Below are positions 1-12,763 of a stretch of 64,000 nt of DNA, one piece after another. How positions within the stretch are numbered: position 1 is the first letter of the stretch; each line of letters starts with the position of its first letter. Source of the stretch: Spirodela intermedia (lineage: Eukaryota > Streptophyta > Magnoliopsida > Alismatales > Araceae); NCBI GenBank assembly GCA_902729315.2, contig LR746277.1, positions 629,501 through 693,500 on the forward strand. The letters run 5' to 3'. The notes under the pieces were generated by a model that had not been told where the DNA came from, searched no databases, and worked only from the letters and a program-made list of their open reading frames with translations. The position numbers and the translations under genes are program-made.

Positions 1-2681
1 GTATAAAAAGCGCCCTTTATCCTGACGTTTACATCCTGGATTGCAAGAGGGGTCATGGGCTTCTGATAAAGTACTTGTGAAACCCATAGGTGAAGATTAG
101 ACGCCAATTCAATGTCGAGGTCCGGTCTTCTATTAAGACCAGTATTATCTAAGCATTGCGGAATAACACCTGAAAGATTATTGTGAAAGAGATCTAACAG
201 GTGTAGATAGTGCAATCTGCATAAATGCGTTGGTATTTCGCCATAAAAGTTGTTCTGACCGAGTAAGAGAATTTTTATTTGCCGTAAACCTTTTGTCAAC
301 TCCAGATTATCAGTAAATGAGTTACCTCCGAGATTTAGAAATTCAACCTGTACAAAATCGGTAAACTTGTCGTGCACTTTGCCGGACAGGTTGTTCACCT
401 CCAGATTTAAACGAATTAACCTCATCAATTGTGAGCACTGAGGAATGGACCCTGAGAACATATTGTGCGACATGTCTAACACGGTGAGTGACTCCAGTTT
501 GCAAAGATCGTGTGGAATTTCACCATGAAATTTGTTGCCTCTTAGAACAAGAGTAGATAATTCCTTGGAAGCCCATATAAACTCAGGAACTTCACCAGAC
601 AATTGATTATCATGCACATCAAATATTTCAATATTTTGGATGCTTGACAAGCTCCCAGACAAGCTAGTGAAGTTGTTTCCACCCAAATAAGAGATACGAG
701 GTAGGTTTCCTCTTATCTCCCCAGAAAGTTTGTTGTTCTCAATATTGAGGAATGCAAAGTCTAATTGATTCGGTAATAGAGGAATTTTTCCGCTGAACTG
801 ATTATTTCCTAGATTGATCATAAAGTAGTTCATCATCCTTTTTTCGAATTGTAAGGAAGGAATGCTTCCAATGAACCTGTTCCCGCTCAAACTCAGGAAA
901 TTAAGACCAGGAAATATAGTGCTGAAATTTTCTGGCAATGTTCCCCCGATCTTATTTTGATTGAGATCCAACATCATCATCCTCAACGATGGTGTTTTCA
1001 GAGGAGGAAACTCTCCTTCCAATAAGCTGTTACTGAGTTGCACGTACTCTAAGTTGCTATTGTTCTCAAACAACCATGCAGGCAGTGATCCTGAGATGCC
1101 ACTATTAGACAGGTCAACGTAAGTCAAGTAACGCTGCGACTGCAAGAAGAAAGATTTATCGAGGCTTAGATTTTCGCTTAGATCACAGTCAGAGAGAAGG
1201 ACCTCCGACAATTGGAGGATCGCGACTGAGTCTCCATAATCTATTCGAACTTTCAACAAGCTATTGCCAGAGAGTGAAGCAACACGAAGTTTTGAGCATT
1301 TAGTAAGATATTGGAATGAGAAATTCCCACAGAGCTGGTTGTAATCGAGACGTAATTCTTCCAATGAAGACAGGCGGTAGAATGCAGTTGGATGAATTTC
1401 CCCTTTTATATGATTTTCTCTCATATCCAAATGTTGAAGGGAAGTCATATTCCCGAGAGATATGGGCATTCTCCCCTCAAATCTGTTGTTGTCAATCTTT
1501 AGTGTAGCCAGCTTCTTTAGACACCCCAAGAACTCAGGGATCTTCCCGCCCAAGTTATTCCAACCGAGATCTAACAAGGCCAGCTCGCTTATGTTCCCAA
1601 GAAACTTCGGCATCTCGCCAGTTAGAGAGGTTTGTCGCAGATGCAATTGACGAAGGGAAGACATGTTCCCTAGAAAAGAAGGTATTCCTTTGTCCAATTG
1701 GTTTCCGCTAAGATTCAGGATTCTCAGCTTCTTTAAATGGCCGAGAACATAAGGCATCCCCACTTGAAGTCCATTTCCGGTGAGGTCCAAGGCATGTAAG
1801 TTGCTCAAGTTTCCTACAAAGGTTGGTATCCCCCCTCTCAAGTTGTTGTAACGAAGATTCAGTATCTCTAACTTTCTTAGTTCTCCTAGACAGTCCGGTA
1901 AATCCCCCAAGTCATTCCTGCTGAGATCTAATTTCGTCAATCCATTTAGGAATCGTATGGAGCAGGGTACCTTACCTTCCAACTTGTTGGAGCTCAAATC
2001 CAGAACGCTTAACTTCTTCGCGGAAGTCAAATCTGCAGGTAAGTGGCAAAGTCAGCTCATCCAGCCATTAAACTTTCTTGATTTAGATTGTAAACGGGTT
2101 TTGTCGTAGACGATTATCCCTTTGTCTAAATAACGGAGTTATCTAACCAACGTGTTATATTTAAGCTTATTCTGCAATATTGTGTGAATGTAAACAATTG
2201 CGTGAAACCATGAGCGTGCAATTGAGTCAAGGAGATGTGCAGGACCCGTAATGGCGGCCGCTATGGAGCCCATGATCCGGTTACCGGAGAAGTCGAGGTG
2301 TTCGAGCTCGGCGAAGGAGGAGAACACGCTGAAATTCAGGTACCATGGGTTCCCGGAATCTGAATCTCCGCCCAAGTTCGCCAAATGGAGCCGTGTCACC
2401 CTCCCGGATGCATCACTGCAGTTGACCAATGGCCAGCTACAGCAGTCACCGGCGCCTTGGTTCCAAGAAGAGAGCAACTTCGAGTGCGAGCCGTCCTTGG
2501 CGCTCTCAAAAGAAGACCTCAGCTCCAGTAAAGCCGCCCTTTCACGTTGTAGACACCCACAGCTTAGCGGGCAGCCGACGTTCAGCAAAAAGATCACCAG
2601 TCCCAGCCACGGTCGGGAAATGGCAGTTGCGGTGGCCGCTGCTGCGGGGATCCTTCCCCAACCTCTCCTGCAGACTTCCAT
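1..2681 (-). CDS. LRR receptor-like protein (RLP), partial: C-terminus beyond the left edge
   Basis: Cell-surface receptor-like protein of the Cf/EIX/RLP class, which acts in plant immunity or development through LRR-RLK co-receptors. Exon 1 (2681-2246) codes for a signal peptide (hydrophobic WLGLVIFLLNVGCPLSC) and an LRRNT cap (ERAALLELRSSF, then SSWN, DCCSWPLVNC). Exon 2 (2032-1) stays open to the window edge. It adds about 26 LxxLxxLxLxxNxxxGxIP repeats (for example LSVLDLSSNKLEG, LTVLDMSHNMFSG) and enters the non-LRR island after IPQCLDN. About 822 residues are visible, against 900-1100 usual for the family. The last LRRs, the transmembrane helix and the short tail are missing. The ATG at 2681 has A at -3 and G at +4 and lies 56 bp from a TATA box. 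No stop or frameshift is seen, so the gene looks intact. A kinase domain further left cannot be excluded, but the island fits an RLP. Plus-strand ORFs across this stretch are shadows. Confidence 0.9.
2033..2245 (-). other. Intron of the RLP gene (213 bp)
   Basis: Without splicing, exon 1 runs to a stop at 2139 and loses the LRR frame. A GT donor at 2245-2244 and a CAG acceptor at 2035-2033, preceded by a pyrimidine-rich stretch, join exon 1 to the open LRR frame in phase 1. An Asp codon is formed across the junction and reads into LTSAKKLSVLDL. The donor context (ACGG/GTCC) is not strong. The alternative GT sites downstream give no better LRR continuity. Confidence 0.75.
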
Positions 2682-2736
2682 CGTTAGCTCAACGCGCCTT
2701 CGATCCGCGCCCTACTGGCTGGTGGAGACGTGACTA

Positions 2737-2743
2737 TTATATA
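2737..2743 (-). promoter_or_regulatory. TATA box of the RLP gene
   Basis: TATATAA on the minus strand, 56 bp upstream of the ATG at 2681. A start site about 30 bp downstream would leave a short 5' UTR of about 25 nt. An ACGT-core bZIP-type site (TCACGTC on the minus strand, 2728-2734) lies just downstream of it. Confidence 0.5.
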
Positions 2744-2798
2744 CAGGCAACGTATGGGTCACCAGAAAAAGAAATGGAGAGAGGAATGATGAGTGAAT

Positions 2799-2825
2799 GA
2801 GAGAGAGAGAGAGAGAGAGAGAGAG
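2799..2825. repeat. (GA)13 microsatellite
   Basis: Thirteen uninterrupted GA units about 120 bp upstream of the RLP start codon, in the presumed promoter. On the gene's strand it reads as a CT/TC tract. Confidence 0.9.
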
Positions 2826-2827
2826 GA

Positions 2828-4690
2828 GTCAATGTGAAAGCGGTGAGGGACAGGGATTGTGGGGAACACACTAATAAATTGATCATTAATAGTGTCATCT
2901 GGTCGGCAGGAACTGTGGAGGAACTAGATCCAGGTCAGCTAGCTGACCTAAACAGAAAATGGTCATTAAATCTCCACACTTACAATTCATTATCCGTTTC
3001 TATCCGTCGCACAAAATGACCTCAGTTTACAGATGTCAAGAATTATAGACAGCATTTATTGGGAATTTTTCTGCAGCAGTATACACTGACTCCGAGTAGC
3101 AAACAATATTTATGCGTCTCTTAATGGGTTTAATATTCAAAAGGGTTCAATTATTTTAATTAGTAAGTTCTTCACCTTTGTTAAAATCATAGGTCCCCAC
3201 AATAGTAAGATAAAGATGATAATGAAGAACATAAGAAAGCAACTTGAACCCCATGCGCACGGCAGCATGGAAGCATTGAAGTCGGAGGCCACCCCAACCA
3301 GCTCAGCCTTAAGTATGCTAGAGACAGTGGGCCATTCAACAAGTAAATTAAGTGACAATGAGTTGTGGAGGCATGTTTTTCTAATTCTATCAGTCGTATA
3401 ATAACTGATTCAGAGCTGTTTTTAATGAAATCCATCGTCTGACTTGGGGCGTAATTATGTGTTCTTGACCTAGCCTAGCCATCCTGTCCTAGACCTCAAC
3501 GGGGTTTACAGTCAAAAGAATCTCACAACAGAGGTCCAACAGCCAGCCTAACAGAGGCATTGTAACAAAAATATAGCAGCCACTTATGTCCGTTTGCATG
3601 ATGTCTATGATGAGTTTTTACACATTCAGTCATGTGTTTACAGATGCACATCTTCCCATCAAGGAGGGCATTTATGAACGATTTGATCAAGCGGCATTGG
3701 TGGTGAACTAGAGTTATGAACTCGTTGGAGATTAGCGTACTCTACTGTGGTGTAACTTCACATGCCCATGAAAGTAGATCTCCCTTCTAGAGACAAACTA
3801 AGGGATTGTCATTCCATATGGCCACTCCAACGTTTTACCACAGTCATATAAAATACATCCATGGTAGCTAAAAGTCCTTTAAATCAAATATTTTTCTATG
3901 TATCCCTATACTATTAATAATCATTAGTTAGAAACCTCATTTAATCATTCCTTTAACACAACACAATAAAAAATAGCTAATCAGGCCAAACTTTGATTCT
4001 ACAATTCGTGTTCAACTGTATATACAAAATAAGAAAGATATTAGAAAAATCTTGAAATAATAATGAGAATTAACCAAAATTGTGCCATATGTACTAATCC
4101 CTTTGTCAGAGGATTTACAGTCATATATTTTACTTCCTATATTTTGATTGGGACTTGATAATTTGATCATTCTCTTGTAGAATAAAGTATACAATATAGA
4201 TATTCATATTGGCATGGGTACATTTGTTAATATTGAGGAAGAAAGCTGCTACCTACTAGTCAAAAAAAGTTTTCAATACCCTCAAAAAAGAGCTAAACCC
4301 TTCAAGCTCCATGATATATCAGTCTAACAATGTAGTTATGGAGTTACTACCGGCATTTAGAGACTAAGTTGTTTAGATGATGAGAACATGCATTGAGGAA
4401 TATTCTACTAACTTCACAATACTGAAATATATGTACAAATGATTTTTGATTGTTCTGCCTTGAAGAAGGTTTATAAAATTTAAGTGAAACTTGTTCAAGG
4501 ATAGAAGAATCAATTGAAACAACATTAAAGATCAACAATAGTCTACTTAAGGAAAAAACTAGATCTTTTAGTAGAAATAAAATTTTACTCAAGACATGAT
4601 ATATATAGGCACATAAAGGTAAGTTATTTAAACTCAAAAGTTATTTAGGTTTGCCAACTGAAAAATGAATTATGTTTTTTAAGGGGATCT
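2828..4690. other. Intergenic, nothing recognised
   Basis: No convincing coding region on either strand. ORFs of up to 82 codons near 3137-3435 include a hydrophobic stretch but match no family I know. The part from about 4200 may hold the remains of the gag of the Copia element that becomes readable at 4713; I cannot support that with a motif. Confidence 0.5.
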
Positions 4691-4712
4691 CTAGTGAACC
4701 ACCTAATAATGG

Positions 4713-6004
4713 TACTTGGACAGTGAGTGTTCGAGACACATGACCAAAGATCAAAAAAGGCTCTCCAGATTTGTGCTAGTGAATAGAGGAGAAGTTACAC
4801 TCGAAGATGACAAAAAGAAGAACATTTTTAAGTATGTAGATATTTCCTTACATGATAAATCTTCTATTAAATATATCTTTTCTGTTGACAGAGCATCACC
4901 AATAATTGGAGACAAGAGATTCATATTAAAGCATATTCTAATCAACATTTAAGATCACACATTTATCTTTTCGAAATCTAAATTTTATATCATTGTTACA
5001 CAATTGATTAATGCTGATTAGATTATTCTTTAATCCACCAATAAACAAGAGATATATCATGTGACGAATTATCTCCATACTCACAAATGTTCTCTTTTTT
5101 GTCATCCCAAAATGTAAAATATTGACATTGGTGAAATTATGCTGACAAATAATAGAGTGAAAGATGTAGATGTTGTAGATCCTAAGAAATTAGCGAAATC
5201 TAATGCATGTCTTGTGGCTGAAAATGATGACAAAAACTTACATCCATGGCATAGAAGACTTGAACATGAACATTAGGACAATCAAAAGATTATCAAAAAC
5301 TAGATTTAGTTAGAGGACTGCCCAAAATTATAAGCATAGAAACTACATATGTGAAACTTGCATCAAGGGAAAACAAACAAGAAAATAGTTCAAAGAAAAA
5401 AATTCATCTCTTCAACACAACCTTTAGATTTGTTTCATCTAGACTTGTTTTGTCTGAGCAAGATTGCTATTCTACATTGTTATTATCAATGGCTATTCTA
5501 CATTTAATTTGGTGTTCCTTTTACCTTAGAAAAATGAAATGTTTGATTTACTTGTAATGTTTACAAGGAAAATACAAAATGGTCTAGGTACACCATTAAG
5601 GAAAATTAGAAGTGATCATGGTATTGAATTCAAAAATATTATATTTTAATTTTTTTGATGAATTAGGAATTACTCATGAATTTTCAATACCTAGGACTCA
5701 AAAAAATGAGTCATTGAGGAAAAATAAAACTTTATTTGATCTATCTAGAATGATATTAGCAAATGGTGATCTTCCCAATTCTATGTCATAAATAGAGTTT
5801 TGATTAGATCAAAGTTGAAGAAAACTCCATATGAATTGTTGAAGAATAGGAAACTAAATGTGAGTTATTTTATTCTTAATAATGGTGTAAATATTTTAGT
5901 TTTAATAATGATAAAGAGAAGATAAGAAAGTTTGATCAACAAAGTGATGAATGAATGCTTTTAGGATCCAATAAGGAAAAGATTTATTTAGACTTGGAGA
6001 TATG
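4713..6004 (+). pseudogene. Copia-1 protease, pre-integrase and integrase remnant
   Basis: The protease neighbourhood is recognisable from WYLDSECSRHMT at 4713-4748 (family form WYLDSGCSRHMT). The GAG-pre-integrase zinc region follows at about 5235-5400 (WHRRLEHE, CETCIKGKQTR), then integrase core pieces at about 5590-5860 (IRSDHGIEFKN, DELGITHEFSIPRTQKNES, TPYELLKNRK). The frame changes repeatedly and contains stops. The sequence is cut at 6004 by an LTR-1 insertion and resumes at 7848. Confidence 0.75.
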
Positions 6005-7852
6005 TGACATGACTTAGTTGTTGTCTAATAAATAACATAAAATTTAAATTTATAAATTATAAAATATTAATTTATAATTTTTTAGAACTATAGTAGAATA
6101 AATAATTTAATTATCATTCAATAAAAGGTTTCATAAATAGTGAAAAATTCTTAGGTTCGTCACAAAAATGAAAGATAATATTGGTTTTTTAAAATAATGA
6201 GATTTTTATTTTTAAACTAAATAATTAATATAAATATATTTTTAATTCATGAAAAAGAGAAATAAATATGTGGATGTCAAGATGATGTTAGTAGCCCAAC
6301 AAGTATGATTTGAGTAGAAATAGAGTTTCATCTACCAATTCTATGTAAGTATTATATATCACTTATTTGATCCAATTAAGATATGTAAAAGCCAAAAGAA
6401 TTATATTTGTCTAAAGAAGAGTTTTAAAAATTAAAATCACACAGTGCTATTAAATTAGGTGAAAATTAAGTTTAAAGTAGAAAAGGCAGAGTTTTGGCTT
6501 CGCGACAGCAAATCCTAGGGACCACACCTCTGGGCGCCTGGGCGGAAAGGTTTAGGGCCTTGGGGGCAATCTAGTGTAGAATGAGCTGGTCCTCCATGAC
6601 TCTCCTATGCCTGCCAAAGGTATCGATGGGATACGAAGCAGAACTAGACAGAGGAGAGGGAATTCTTAGGTTCAAGAGAATTATTGTATAATGTCTTCAG
6701 CCTAAAAGATTATTCTTAGACAAAGACGACATGAGCATTCTTTAGACCATCTTGTGAAGTCTAAAACTCAATGTGGGTCATCGAATCATCTCTGATGGTT
6801 GTCACCTAGCAGAACAGAAAAATGACGACTTTGAAATCTTTGGCAATTGTTTCTTTGACAAAGATAAGTTTGATAGAGGTGGGGCATGTCTTAGGGAGCT
6901 TCATCCTCAGGTGCATGCAGTAAGAAAAGGTTATTCATCACATCTAGTATACTCTCTTAGGAGATAACGACTCATCTCCCATGTAAATTATACTCTTCTT
7001 AATGATGATTTATTTGTTGATCAATTAGAGATGATTTACTTGATACATTCATGATATTTTCTCTATAATTATTTAATAATTTTATAACGATTCTCTATGA
7101 ATCATGTTGATGAAATTTTTATTGATGATTGAACAATTATGATGACTTAATCATCCACTAATAATCTATATAAAAATCATAGTTTAATTAAATAAAAATA
7201 TAAATTTTGGCTCTAGTAGGATTCGAACCCTTGTTGGTCAGCCGCATACATAAAAAAGATAAATAAGTACTAGAATACCTTATAAAGATGTCATAAGGGT
7301 ATCTCGTTCTTTTAAATAAAAGGTATTTTAAGTATTAAATTATTAAAAACCTTTGAGAAGTTAGTTTAGTCCCACATGAATTATTTTATGAGTTTTGAGA
7401 CGTATATATAATAATAGAAGATTTTATGATCAATAAACCTCTTTCTCACATGTGTACAACCACTCCTTGCCCCATGCCTAATTGGCCACTAGTGATATAG
7501 AAGGGTAGTGACACATGTATTCCCTATCAATCTATCTTTAGCCACTAGAGCCCCTTGCTTGTGGCTTCACCCGACTATGCTTCCAACCTGTTTGTGGGCT
7601 CGCCTAGCCAATAGGTTTATTTTCCTCCTTTTATAGCTTTTTATTTTATTTATTATTCATTTATATCAAAAAAAGATTATAAAAATTATCTAATTTTTTA
7701 TAAAATCATATAATTACCTAAAAATTCACATTAACCAACTAAAAACTACTTTTCCCAATTTAACAGAAATATAAGTCTATTTATTATGAGTTAATATTGA
7801 AACTATATAATTAATGAATTACACCTCATGATAATAAAGACTTATCAATATG
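6000..7852 (-). mobile_element. LTR-1 solo LTR with TSD ATATG
   Basis: The LTR body is 6005-7847. On the plus strand it begins TGACATGACTTAG and ends GACTTATCA, so its sense strand is minus. The 5-bp ATATG lies on both sides (6000-6004 and 7848-7852). Joining the flanks restores the Copia-1 sequence, which shows a solo LTR left by LTR-LTR recombination within a full element. It carries the tRNA-like B-box (GGATTCGAACCC, near 7208) and the terminal hairpin in partly decayed form. Confidence 0.9.
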
Positions 7853-8316
7853 CTAAAAGCCATTCAACTGACACTGTAAATGAAAATTTAAGCAACATAT
7901 TTACAAATAAATCAAAACTAAAGAAACAAATTCATATGACATTTACTTCTCAAATTGAACAACAAAATATTGATGATGCTCGCCTGGATTCTAATTGGAT
8001 GATTTTTATGCAAAAAGAATTAGAACAATTCAAAAGAAATGAGGTACGACATTTAGTTATTAGAATTGAACATCAAAAATGTGATTAAAAAGAATTATAT
8101 TTTTAGAAAAAAATAAATGAAAATCATTTTAAATTATACCAAATGAGATGTTAAGAGTATCTTTCTTAATGGATTAATCAAAGAAGAGGTTTATGTATTA
8201 GTGCCTCCTAAATTTTTGAAAGTTTAAATTTTTCAAATCATCTTTTAGGTTAAGGAAAACATTATACAGCTTGAAACTAGCTCAAGAGCTTGGTATGAGA
8301 AACTATTAATGCTTGA
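7848..8316 (+). pseudogene. Copia-1 reverse transcriptase N-terminal remnant
   Basis: Continues Copia-1 after the solo LTR. The region reads SQIEQQNIDDARLDSNW and MQKELEQFKRNEV, matching the Copia RT lead-in (family pattern QIEPKxxxEAL..W..AMQEELxQFxRN.V). Further on come FLNGLIKEEVYV and AWYEKL, the Copia RT motifs around NAFLNG and RAWYE, split over frames. It ends at about 8316, where an LTR-2 copy begins. An 86-codon ORF starting at 7828 begins inside the preceding LTR and is not a gene of its own. Confidence 0.8.
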
Positions 8317-8783
8317 TTTTTAATTTTTAATTTTTTTCATTTAAGTAGTTTATTGTTTTAATTTGTAGAGGAAAATATAGTTTTAATTTTTGATTTTAAA
8401 GGTTAGAAGTTAAAGTAGTTAATGTCTTTCTTATTTTAAACAAAAAATATTTTTATAATAAAATATAATATTTATCCTATTGTATTATATTTTAATGAGC
8501 CACAAGCAACCATCCCCACAGCCCAAAGCAAAGCTTGTGCTTGAGTTGGGGACTTGTTAGAAGGATTTGGAAGTGTTATAATAAATATGTATTATTCCAC
8601 CAAAAAATCCAATTTGGGACAAGTTTTTCTATGTTTCAAGACACCAATTTGTGATTGGCAGATCTTGCAATGCCTACAGTGGCACATGACCAGAAAAGGC
8701 TGATCTCATGACGGGCACAATGCCACCAATACTAGAAGCTTTAATTGCTTGTGTGGCAAGAGTTCATGTTTGATGATCCTATG

Positions 8784-10395
8784 CTGATTGATAAGTCTCC
8801 ATTATCATGAGTTAATAATTACTAAATAATATAGTTTTAACCTTAACTCATGATAAATAGACTTATATTTGTGTTAAAGTGTGAAAAGTGGTTTTCAGTT
8901 GATTAACGTGAATTTTTGGGTAATTATATAATTTTATATAATTTTTATAATCTTAATTTTGAGATAAATAAAGAACTAAAAATAAAAATAAAAATATTGC
9001 AAAATGGGGGAATCCGCCAACCAATCGGGCCCGCAAGCGGGTCGGAAGCTCAGTCGGGGAGTGGCCATGAGTAGGGGCTCGAGCGGTGTGGACCGATAGG
9101 GGCACGTGTGTGCCACTTCCCTTCCATGTCACTAGTGGCCAACCGACTGTGGGGCAAGGAGGGATTGTACACACGACAGAAGGGGCTTTGTTTACAAAGC
9201 TAACATTACTATATATTCACCTAAAAAATTGGCACACAACCGATGTCGGACTAAACCTCCTTCACACCTTCCTCAGAAGAGGCGGGCGATCGGCGCGGGT
9301 TCGAGTCTTTCTAGAGTCAAAAGTCATATATTTTTATTTGATTATCGTGACTTTCTTGTAGATCACCAATTAAAGATTGAGCAACGAGAATCGCTGGATC
9401 ATCGACGAAAATCTCGTCATTGCAATTTGCAGAGCATTGCTACTAAAATTGCTGAAGAATTCACGAGAAAAGGATCACGAATCCATCAAGTAAATGATCT
9501 CCAATTGATCGACGAACAAGCTGTCGTTAGGAAGAGGACGATCTGCCGAGAAATGAGTCGCCACCTCTTGAGAGCATACCGGATGTGATGAAAAGCCTCA
9601 TCTTGCTGCGCGAACCTGAGGATGAAACTCCCTAACACGTGCCCCACCTCCATCCAGCTCCTTTCCGTCAGATGACAGCCGCCAAAGAGCTGCAAAGTCG
9701 CCGTTTTTCTGCTCCACTAGGTGACAGCTGCCGGAGATGACTCGACGACCCGTTTCATTAATCTCTAGACTTCGCGATAAGATCTAGAGATTGCCCACAT
9801 CGTCTTTGTTCAAGGAGAGCCTTCGAGGCCATGAACACTACACGACAATCCTCCAAAATGCTCAGGATTCCGGTGCATTGCCGACATATCGCCGTCGCAA
9901 TGTCGGAACTCTATTTTTCTACTTTCAACTTACTTTACGCTTCATTTAGTAATAATTTTTATGTTTTTAATTTACCAAAATATACTTTGTTCAATTATGA
10001 TTCTTCTGGCTTTTGTAGATCTTAATTTGATTAATTAAATCGTTTGTAATCGCTTACGTAAGAATCACCGAGCATAACTCTATTTTTCACCCAATTGGCG
10101 TTTGTCGGGTGCTAACATCATCTTGACGTCTGCACCCTTGTTTCTTTTTTATTTCTTAGTATAAAATTCATAGAAAATCGTATTCATTGAGAAAAAATTT
10201 GAATAATTACCAAATATTATATTACATCCCTGTGATCAACTTGGAAAATTACTGCTATTTTTGGAAGTTTTATTAAATTATAATTGATATATTTATTTAG
10301 AAATACTTCTAAATATCTAAAAATTCATATTTTCTAGTTTTATAAATTTTAGAATTACATGATTTAATATATAACGACTAAGTCATGTCATTGAT
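8784..10395 (+). mobile_element. LTR-1 solo LTR nested in LTR-2, TSD (C/T)TGAT
   Basis: The LTR body 8789-10390 starts TGATAAGTCTCCATTATC and ends ACTAAGTCATGTCA. The flanks CTGAT (8784-8788) and TTGAT (10391-10395) differ at one C/T position. It retains the 5' hairpin, a GC-rich upstream region with CCACTTCCCTTCCATGTC, the TATA-like CTATATATTC near 9212, the B-box region GGGTTCGAGTC near 9297, and one TGACG motif near 10125. Confidence 0.85.
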
Positions 10396-11269
10396 GAACA
10401 TGCCAAGTGATGAGAGACAACTGATTTTGCAGCAAGCAAAGTGCAATGATGACAAAATTTAAGTTCTCAATTGGTAATAGTTCATGATGGGTTAATCCTA
10501 CAAGGCTCAGCATGCCACATTACAAAAGATAGTTAGTTTATCAACATGTAAAGTACCATGGTATTGGGAACTTAAATTATCACATATATCGACACTATAG
10601 ATATAAAAATAATTCTCAATTATCATCTGATAAAATAGATATCATCAATTTATCTCTGAAACCCCAACAACAATCATGAAGATGAAATCTATTTCTTTCT
10701 CTCCTTCATGCAATCAACACCTCTAGATATCAGCAAGCTTGCTCCTTCTTCCTCTAAAAAGTGGTCAGCTCTTCCCTTTTCCTTTTGAATAATTGTGACA
10801 ATGTAGTTGACCCCTCTTCTCCTCAGATCTCTTTGGCAAGTGGTGCATCACTTCTATACACTACTTATGTTGGCATGTCTAGAAAAAATCAAATCACTAC
10901 ACCGGTATTTATATTTTATGACACATTATTTTTATTTCATAGATATTCTAATAAAAATGAGTAGAACTAATTCAATACCGAATAAATGATGTTCATTCCT
11001 CTACAAAAATCTTCTTAAACTCATCTAAGATCTAGTTTAGATTGTGTGCAACTTATTTTCTATTAATATTTAGAATCAAATCTCAAAATATTTATGTTCT
11101 CAACATTTCCCAAATAACTATTATTTTTCTAATTTGAATGTAAAATTAATGAGATTAAAAGTTAATTCATGAGTGATCTTAAAATTAGTTGGAAATATTT
11201 ACGTTTGATCTTATGTCATGTTTGGGAATTCTTGAGCAAACATTCGTCACAAAATCATGGTCATTGTAA

Positions 11270-11490
11270 AAATTGTTTGATTATTTCTCTCTCTTTATTA
11301 TTGTCTTAATTCTTGTTCTTCCTCTCTTTCTTCTTTTCGTGAGAGATTTCTTCCCCTCTTTCTCTCTTTTACTCTCTCTCTCTCTCATGAGATCTCTTTC
11401 TCTTCCTCTCATGAGAGATCTCTCCCTTGCTTTCTCCTTTTCTTTCTCTCTCTCTTCCCCTAAAAATCCTTCTTTTTCTTTGTAAATAAA
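11270..11490 (+). repeat. CT-rich tract of LTR-2
   Basis: Pyrimidine-rich block with CATGAGAGATCTC-like units. The same block occurs in the LTR-2 copies near 19690-19890 and 56250-56560, so it is part of that LTR and not an independent microsatellite. The small ORFs over it are low-complexity artefacts. Confidence 0.7.
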
Positions 11491-11800
11491 TTTCTCTTTT
11501 CTTCTTTGTTTTCTCCATCCTTTCCTTTCTTATCTCTTCTATTCCTTTTATAAATAGTTATTTACATCATTAATATTTATAATATTTTGTTTATCCTTTC
11601 TATTCCTTTTTATTTATCCTTTCTTATCTAAAAGTTTAAAAAGTAAATATTGCTCGTCATATAAACTATATAGGATTTTCACACAGATTAATGATTCTTC
11701 CTATGTTTGACCTAATAATTAGATATGTATTAAAATGTTATAACTCTTAATTATAAATTTTATTAGATGATGAGCATCTAAATACAATGACAAGTGCACA

Positions 11801-12763
11801 CTAGAAACTATGTTATTTTTATTAAAAGATAATTATTAGAGAGAAAGTGTAGACACTACACTGCTTATTAAAAGCAAAGAAAATCATACTTTGATTGTTC
11901 AAATATGTACTATCCTTGGTGCATGAATGAATCATTATTCAATGAAACTTCAAAATGGATGAAAAATAAACTTGAAATGAGTAGGATGGAAGAATTGAAT
12001 TTATTTCTTGGTTTCAAATCAAATAGTTAGAGAACACAATTTTTATCTCAAGAAAAATATACTGAAGAATTACTTGAGAATTCAAAATGAGAGATCTAAA
12101 GTCCAAAAAATTCTAATATGTACAAATGCAAAATTAGGCTTTGATGAACAAGGAAAAGAAAGTGATAAAAAAATGTATATGATAATAATTGGATCATTAC
12201 TTTATTTGACTATTAGTGTGATTGATATTTTATTTAGTGTTTGCATGTGTGCTACATATTAGTCAAATATAACAGAATCTCACCTCATAACAATAAAAGG
12301 ACTCCTCAAGTAATAATTTGAATAGAGGCCTTAGGTTTTAGAAAATATGATTTTGGATTTTGTAAGTTATTAGATTGACCCCAAAAGCACAAGTGATTCA
12401 TGCTTATCTTTGGGCAGCTATTTAAAATTATATTGTTTTATCCACTACAAAGGCCAAGTGTGTATGTATGGAGTTGTTGCGCACAAATATTTTGATTAAA
12501 GCATCAACTAAAAGAGTATGGACTGAAACTAAAATATATAGCAATGTATTGCAACAACATTACTATCAATAATCTAGCTAAAAATTTAATTCTCCACTCT
12601 AGAACTAAACACATCAAAGTAAACTATTTTATCAAAGATTATGTATAGAAATGGGATATCAAACCACACTTCATTGAAACATAAAAAATAGTTGGTTCAC
12701 ATATTCATAAAACCACTCTTTAGATCATTTAATTCAATTATTCATGAACTTAGTATGTGCAGA
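11801..12763 (+). pseudogene. Copia-1 reverse transcriptase C-terminus and RNase H remnant
   Basis: Resumes Copia-1 after the LTR-2 insertion. Visible are NLFLGFKS and EKYTEELLENS (family FLGLQI.Q, KYTKELLKKF), MIIIGSLLYLT followed by FSVCMCA (family MIGSLLYLTASRPDIMFSVCLCA), then RNase H pieces and FIKPLFRSFNSIIHELSMC near 12700-12760, close to the usual polyprotein end (FTKPL..ERF). Many stops and frame changes are present. An 84-codon ORF at 12008-12262 is a surviving slice. Confidence 0.75.

Larger units (their letters stand above)
8317..11800 (+). mobile_element. LTR-2 solo-like LTR, interrupted by an LTR-1 copy
   Basis: Matches the LTR-2 copies at 18037-20117 and 44694-56801 over its second half: the stretch with AAGTACCATGGTATTGGGAACTT-type sequence, GTTGACCC, a CT-rich block at about 11300-11500, and the end AATGACAAGTGCACA at 11800. 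Without the nested LTR-1 it is about 1.9 kb. The left end is approximate, because the start is diverged. The flanks CTTGA (8312-8316) and CTAGA (11801-11805) may be a decayed target duplication. It splits the reverse transcriptase of Copia-1. Confidence 0.65.

Noticed and set aside
1316-2800. Plus-strand ORFs of 61-160 codons across the receptor gene
   Set aside because: They are antisense to a clear LRR frame with signal peptide and splice sites and show no domain of their own.
3137-3435. Minus-strand ORFs with a hydrophobic segment (FLMFFIIIFILLLWG)
   Set aside because: No similarity to any receptor tail or other family I can name; two overlapping frames and no promoter or splice context.
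11273-11485. Leu/Ser/Phe-rich ORF like a membrane peptide
   Set aside because: Translation of a CT-rich low-complexity tract present in every full LTR-2 copy.
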